From positions 1-36,973 of the forward strand of contig CANRLD010000001.1 in NCBI GenBank assembly GCA_947631375.1: 36,973 bases of DNA. Direction: 5' to 3'. The notes below the pieces were generated by a model. It was not told where the DNA came from. It made no database searches and saw only the letters and a program-made list of their open reading frames with translations. Made by a program: the position numbers and the translations under genes. The first letter of the stretch is position 1, and each line of letters starts with the position of its first letter. This DNA comes from an uncultured Methylophaga sp. GTDB taxonomy: Bacteria; Pseudomonadota; Gammaproteobacteria; Nitrosococcales; Methylophagaceae. Below, one piece after another: positions 33,453 through 36,973 of this stretch.

Positions 33453-34610
33453 ATGACATTTGAATTAATTGATACTTATACAGCGAACGCGGTTATCAAA
33501 GTTATCGGTGTTGGTGGCGGTGGTGGCAATGCGTTGGAGCACATGGTGGCCAATAAAATCGAAGGTGTTGATTTTATTTGCGCCAATACCGATGCACAGG
33601 CGCTACGCAAAAGTAATGCGGCAACGCATCTACAACTAGGCACAGATATCACTAAAGGGCTCGGTGCAGGCGCGAACCCAGACGTAGGCCGTCAGGCAGC
33701 ACTGGAAGACCGGGAACGTATCATGGAAGTAATTGATGGTTCGGATATGGTATTCATCACGGCGGGCATGGGCGGTGGAACCGGTACTGGTGCAGCACCA
33801 GTGGTTGCACAAGTTGCTAAGGAAATGGGCATATTGACCGTGGCTGTTGTTACCAAGCCTTTTCCATTTGAAGGTGGGAAACGCCTGAAAGTCGCTACTG
33901 CCGGGATTGAGGAACTGGGACAGCATGTTGATTCATTAATCACCATTCCTAATGAAAAATTACTGAAAGTATTGGGCAAGGAAATGAGCTTGCTGAATGC
34001 ATTTAAGGCAGCGAACGATGTACTGTTAGGCGCCGTGCAGGGAATTGCTGAGCTGATTACCCGTGAAGGTATGATCAACGTTGACTTTGCTGACGTGCGT
34101 ACCGTTATGTCGGAAATGGGTATGGCGATGATGGGAACCGGACGTGCTTCTGGTGAAAATCGTGCTGCAGAAGCAGCAAGACTGGCCGTTTCAAGCCCAC
34201 TGCTGGAAGATGTGGATTTGGCAGGTGCGCGGGGTGTGCTGGTTAATATTACTGCCGGTCTGGACATGAGCATTGGTGAGTTCGAAGAAGTCGGTAACAC
34301 AATTAAGGAATTTGCTTCTGATGACGCTACCGTCGTTGTCGGTACAGTGATTGATCCGGATGTAACAGATGAATTGCGGGTCACCGTGGTTGCCACTGGT
34401 CTTGGCGCTGCAAGAGCTGCAATTGCCAGTAAACCGGCCGAATCAACTGCGCCGCAAATTGAAATTGTCAAAAAGCCAATCGACATTGACTACGATGAAC
34501 CAACAGTTATACGCAATGGTCGTAGCAATGAGCATAAGCAGGTGGCAAATGGCGATGTCAATATGGACTATCTGGATATTCCAGCATTTCTGCGCAGACA
34601 AGCCGACTAG
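33453..34610 (+). CDS. ftsZ: Cell division GTPase FtsZ
   Basis: FtsZ assembles the Z-ring. The 385-residue protein has KVIGVGGGGGNALEHM, the tubulin signature GGGTGTG (107-113), the NVDFADVRTVMSEMG T7 loop for GTP hydrolysis, and the C-terminal peptide YLDIPAFLRRQAD (373-385) that binds FtsA and ZipA. The start is ATG 33453 with a purine-rich site (GAGGGGAGAAGAG). A TTG seven codons upstream is inside that site and rejected. A 39-base gap separates it from ftsA. Confidence 0.98.
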   Translation: MTFELIDTYTANAVIKVIGVGGGGGNALEHMVANKIEGVDFICANTDAQALRKSNAATHLQLGTDITKGLGAGANPDVGRQAALEDRERIMEVIDGSDMVFITAGMGGGTGTGAAPVVAQVAKEMGILTVAVVTKPFPFEGGKRLKVATAGIEELGQHVDSLITIPNEKLLKVLGKEMSLLNAFKAANDVLLGAVQGIAELITREGMINVDFADVRTVMSEMGMAMMGTGRASGENRAAEAARLAVSSPLLEDVDLAGARGVLVNITAGLDMSIGEFEEVGNTIKEFASDDATVVVGTVIDPDVTDELRVTVVATGLGAARAAIASKPAESTAPQIEIVKKPIDIDYDEPTVIRNGRSNEHKQVANGDVNMDYLDIPAFLRRQAD

Positions 34611-34623
34611 GTTATATCAAATG

Positions 34624-34656
34624 GTGAATTAATATAAGCCTATGATATTATTTCAC
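34624..34656. promoter_or_regulatory. AU-rich 12-bp hairpin between ftsZ and lpxC
   Basis: GTGAATTAATAT pairs with ATATTATTTCAC over 12 positions with one mismatch and a 9-base loop. A -10-like TATGAT (34641-34646) spans the loop and one arm. It is not followed by a U-run, so it does not look like a terminator. It could be an operator for an lpxC promoter or an RNA element; neither is shown. Confidence 0.5.
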
Positions 34657-34685
34657 GATTATTACATGATGAAGGGGGTAGCACC

Positions 34686-35603
34686 TTGATTAAGCAGCGA
34701 ACATTGAAAAATGTGATTCGTGCCACGGGTGTGGGATTACACAGCGGTGAGATGGTTTATTTAACCTTGCGTCCGGCCGCCCCCGACACTGGCATAATCT
34801 TCCGCCGGGTTGACCTGGATCCTGTTGTTGAAATTGAAGCCAAAGCTGAAAATGTGGGTGAAACAGCCCTGTCAACCACATTAATTCAAAATGGACATCG
34901 GGTTTCAACGGTTGAGCATTTATTGTCAGCCTTTGCGGGATTGGGGATCGACAATGCCTATATTGATCTGAATGCAGCAGAAGTCCCCATTATGGACGGC
35001 AGTGCCGGCCCGTTTGTATTTTTGGTGCAATCAGCCGGAATTGAAGAGCAGCCTGCGGCGAAAAAATTTATCCGTATCAAGAAACCGGTTTTGCTGGAAG
35101 ATGGCGATAAATGGGCGAAGTTTGAGCCGTTTGAAGGCTTTAAAGTGTCGTTTACCATTGATTTTGAGCATCCAGCATTTAGCGGTCGACCACAACAAGT
35201 GGATGTTGATTTCTCCTCCACATCCTTTGTACGTGAAGTCAGCCGTGCCAGAACATTCGGTTTTATGAAAGATATTGAAAAACTGCGTGAAATGAATCTG
35301 GCCTTAGGCGGCAGCATGGATAATGCTATTGTCGTGGATGACTTTCGTGTCTTGAATGAAGACGGTCTGCGCTATGAAGATGAGTTTGTGCGCCATAAGG
35401 TTCTCGATGCTATAGGCGATTTGTATTTATTGGGTCACAGCCTCATAGGCGCATTTGTGGGACATAAATCCGGCCATGAAGTTAACAATCGCTTGTTACG
35501 GAAACTGCTGGCACAGGAAGATTGCTGGGAATTGGTGACTTTTGAAAAAGATGCGGACGCGCCGATTGTGTTCAGTCGACCCGCTGCATCCATTGTCAGT
35601 TAG
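34686..35603 (+). CDS. lpxC: UDP-3-O-acyl-N-acetylglucosamine deacetylase LpxC
   Basis: LpxC is the zinc enzyme for the committed step of lipid A synthesis. The 305-residue protein starts MIKQRTLKNVIRATGVGLHSG from a TTG codon with GAAGGGGG about 6 bases upstream; no in-frame ATG fits. The zinc ligands His78, His237 and Asp241 and the catalytic His264 (in GHKSGHE) are present. Its stop overlaps the stop of convergent dciA by 4 bases. The length equals E. coli LpxC. The usual C-terminal degradation signal for FtsH is not recognisable to me here. Confidence 0.97.
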   Translation: MIKQRTLKNVIRATGVGLHSGEMVYLTLRPAAPDTGIIFRRVDLDPVVEIEAKAENVGETALSTTLIQNGHRVSTVEHLLSAFAGLGIDNAYIDLNAAEVPIMDGSAGPFVFLVQSAGIEEQPAAKKFIRIKKPVLLEDGDKWAKFEPFEGFKVSFTIDFEHPAFSGRPQQVDVDFSSTSFVREVSRARTFGFMKDIEKLREMNLALGGSMDNAIVVDDFRVLNEDGLRYEDEFVRHKVLDAIGDLYLLGHSLIGAFVGHKSGHEVNNRLLRKLLAQEDCWELVTFEKDADAPIVFSRPAASIVS

Positions 35604-36055
35604 CGGGCACCTTTGATGCGTTGACCTCGCCTGGCGAGTTTATGCAGCGCTGTTTTGAGTTGACCATCGTCTAATCCGGCGGCGGTCTGCGCAATCAGCG
35701 CTGCATTGCTATCTGACATATTCAGCGTGTTGGTGTTGGCCGATGGCTGGCGGCGATAATCAGGTTTTACTTTCACCTCGACTCTATCAACAGGTGCTAT
35801 CAGTTGGCTGGAAAAGGTCTTGATCAGAGTGGCCGAATGAAAACGCAATAAACTCGCAATTGCCGCATTTTCTGTATGAATAATGAGCTTATTGTTTTGC
35901 ATATTCGCCAATTGGCACCGCCCGGCGAGTTGCGAAGGTAAAATTTCTTGCAGAATGATGTTAAGCTGGGCTAATTTTTTGGCGCGCTTCGCAATTTGCT
36001 GCAATTGCTGACTTGTCTGGCAAATAGATGATAAGCGAAGCGGTTTATTAGACAT
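35600..36055 (-). CDS. dciA: DciA family (DUF721) probable DnaB helicase loader
   Basis: The 151-residue protein has the DUF721 layout: an N-terminal KH-like region (LNIILQEILPSQLAGRC, LIIHTENAAIASLLRFHS, VEVKVKP) and a disordered, then helical, C-terminus rich in polar and basic residues. DciA is the ancestral loader or operator of DnaB in bacteria lacking DnaC or DnaI. No dnaC is seen in the window, and DnaB is encoded here. It lies between lpxC and a peptidase gene, the arrangement I recall for Pseudomonas. Overlap with lpxC is tail-to-tail; the divergent start is only 25 bases from the next gene. Confidence 0.85.
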   Translation of the reverse strand: MSNKPLRLSSICQTSQQLQQIAKRAKKLAQLNIILQEILPSQLAGRCQLANMQNNKLIIHTENAAIASLLRFHSATLIKTFSSQLIAPVDRVEVKVKPDYRRQPSANTNTLNMSDSNAALIAQTAAGLDDGQLKTALHKLARRGQRIKGAR

Positions 36056-36080
36056 GTCTCAATCCGGGACGAGGATGATT

Positions 36081-36973
36081 ATGCAGATTATCATAATATC
36101 TGCCGACAATATTGGCCACACGCACTGGCATGTAAGTCGAATGCACTTATTGCTGTTTACCGTTTTATTGTTGGCGCTCACCATCGTGAGTACGGTCTCG
36201 GTGAAGAACTATATGGATACCGCCGATAACCTTGCCACCGAAGAATCAACCAATTTCCCTACTGCCCAGCTTCTTTCCCCTCAGTCGTCACCGTATCAAA
36301 TCAGTGAAAACACCACCGAAAACGAAACCATCCAAGGGTTTTATGCTCAGCAACTGGGCGGGTTACAGGCTGAAGCTATCAGACTGAAAATGCTTAGTCA
36401 GCGCCTTGCAGAAATAGCCGGCTTTGAATTAACCGACCTTGATTTAGAGTTTGCACCAGGCATTGGTGGAATTGAAAGCAGTGGTGAGTGGTTATCCAAT
36501 GCCGAGTTTGAAGAAAGTTTAATACGTCTTTCACAAGACTTTGCTGAGCAGCAAGACACATTAAGTGCTTTGCAGGAGTATCTGATTACCAGCGATAACA
36601 TCACGGGCGCCATTCCATCTGGTAGGCCGGTCGAAGAAGGCTGGATCTCCTCTTTTTATGGCTACCGTATTGATCCCTTTAATGGAAAAAAAGTGTTTCA
36701 TGGCGGACTGGATTTTGCGGGTAAAACCGGGAGTGCTGTGATATCGGTCGCCGATGGAATCGTCAGCTGGGCCGGCATGCGCGGTGGGTACGGCGGGTTA
36801 GTGGAAATTGATCACGGAAATGGTTATTTGACGCGATATGCCCATAACAAGTCACTGAAGGTGACTGCTGGTGATCGCGTCAGTAAAGGTGATGTCATCG
36901 CACTTTTGGGATCAACCGGGCGTTCAACGGGACCACACGTACACTTTGAAGTCCTGCGTGATGGCAAGCCGGT
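36081..36973 (+). CDS. M23-family membrane-anchored peptidase, C-terminus outside window
   Basis: An open frame runs to the end of the window (297 codons visible). I start at ATG 36081 (MQIIIISADNIGHTHWHV), with GAGG 6 bases upstream. A membrane helix lies at about residues 22-40, a coiled-coil-like linker at about 85-170, then a LytM domain with HGGLD (zinc ligands His207 and Asp211) and HVHFE (286-288), all needed for an active peptidoglycan endopeptidase. The domain continues past the window edge. It resembles peptidases found beside lpxC and dciA in other gammaproteobacteria. Its exact cleavage site or role as an activator is unknown. Confidence 0.9.
   Translation, partial: MQIIIISADNIGHTHWHVSRMHLLLFTVLLLALTIVSTVSVKNYMDTADNLATEESTNFPTAQLLSPQSSPYQISENTTENETIQGFYAQQLGGLQAEAIRLKMLSQRLAEIAGFELTDLDLEFAPGIGGIESSGEWLSNAEFEESLIRLSQDFAEQQDTLSALQEYLITSDNITGAIPSGRPVEEGWISSFYGYRIDPFNGKKVFHGGLDFAGKTGSAVISVADGIVSWAGMRGGYGGLVEIDHGNGYLTRYAHNKSLKVTAGDRVSKGDVIALLGSTGRSTGPHVHFEVLRDGKP

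Noticed and set aside
33692..34486. 264-codon open frame antisense to ftsZ, rich in Ser, Thr and Ala
   Set aside because: It mirrors the coding periodicity of ftsZ, has low-complexity composition and no homologous motif; typical shadow frame.
34666..34689. Seven-codon frame (MMKGVAP) ending on the lpxC start as a leader peptide
   Set aside because: No ribosome site precedes it and it is very short. It is kept only as a minor point in the ftsZ-lpxC finding, not annotated as a gene.

Overview
The window is a stretch of core chromosome from a gammaproteobacterium of moderate GC content. Support comes from the gene order of the division and cell wall (dcw) cluster, lpoA-yraN-dolP next to rsmI, an A-type RNase P RNA, DnaB with DciA as probable loader, and HemJ. 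Together with the PfkB kinase and the rpsR-DUF2232-rplI order, this looks to me like a Methylophaga/Piscirickettsiaceae-type lineage, but that placement is memory-based and weak. I see no mobile element, CRISPR array, tRNA or phage gene.

Layout. (1) 1-257: the end of pgpA. (2) 291-4130, minus strand: moaB, a glutaredoxin-like protein, a secreted alpha/beta hydrolase, rnd and a PfkB-family kinase, read in that order. (3) 4221-11885, plus strand: an OmpA-type lipoprotein, rlmB, the S6 operon (rpsF, rpsR, a DUF2232 membrane protein, rplI) closed by a strong terminator, then dnaB-alr-radA with overlapping ends. (4) 11893-12798: divergent PilZ protein and hemJ. (5) 12815-16576: dolP, yraN and lpoA on the minus strand, divergent from rsmI. 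(6) 16602-16953: rnpB. (7) 16954-17222: promoter and MraZ-box operator region. (8) 17223-34610: sixteen same-strand dcw genes from mraZ to ftsZ, mostly with 1-20 bp overlaps, followed by lpxC. (9) 35600-36973: dciA, tail-to-tail with lpxC, and the start of an M23 peptidase gene.

How the genes work together. MurB-F build UDP-MurNAc-pentapeptide from precursors supplied by Alr and Ddl. MraY and MurG make lipid II. FtsW and FtsI polymerise and crosslink it at the septum under FtsZ, FtsA, FtsQ and FtsL. LpoA, the OmpA-like lipoprotein, DolP and the M23 protein act on or bind the same wall and envelope, and LpxC commits carbon to lipid A. A second theme is RNA and translation: RlmB, RsmI, RsmH, RNase D, RNase P, S6, S18 and L9. 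A third is replication and repair: DnaB, DciA, RadA.

I did not find a clearly new multigene system. The most useful second looks are regulatory: an apparent S6:S18-responsive leader before rpsF, a three-repeat MraZ operator downstream of a near-consensus promoter with two additional inverted boxes upstream, and a long AU-rich hairpin between ftsZ and lpxC. Several genes appear to use GTG or TTG starts (rpsF, dnaB, alr, rsmI, mraZ, lpxC), and rlmB has no ATG start at all.
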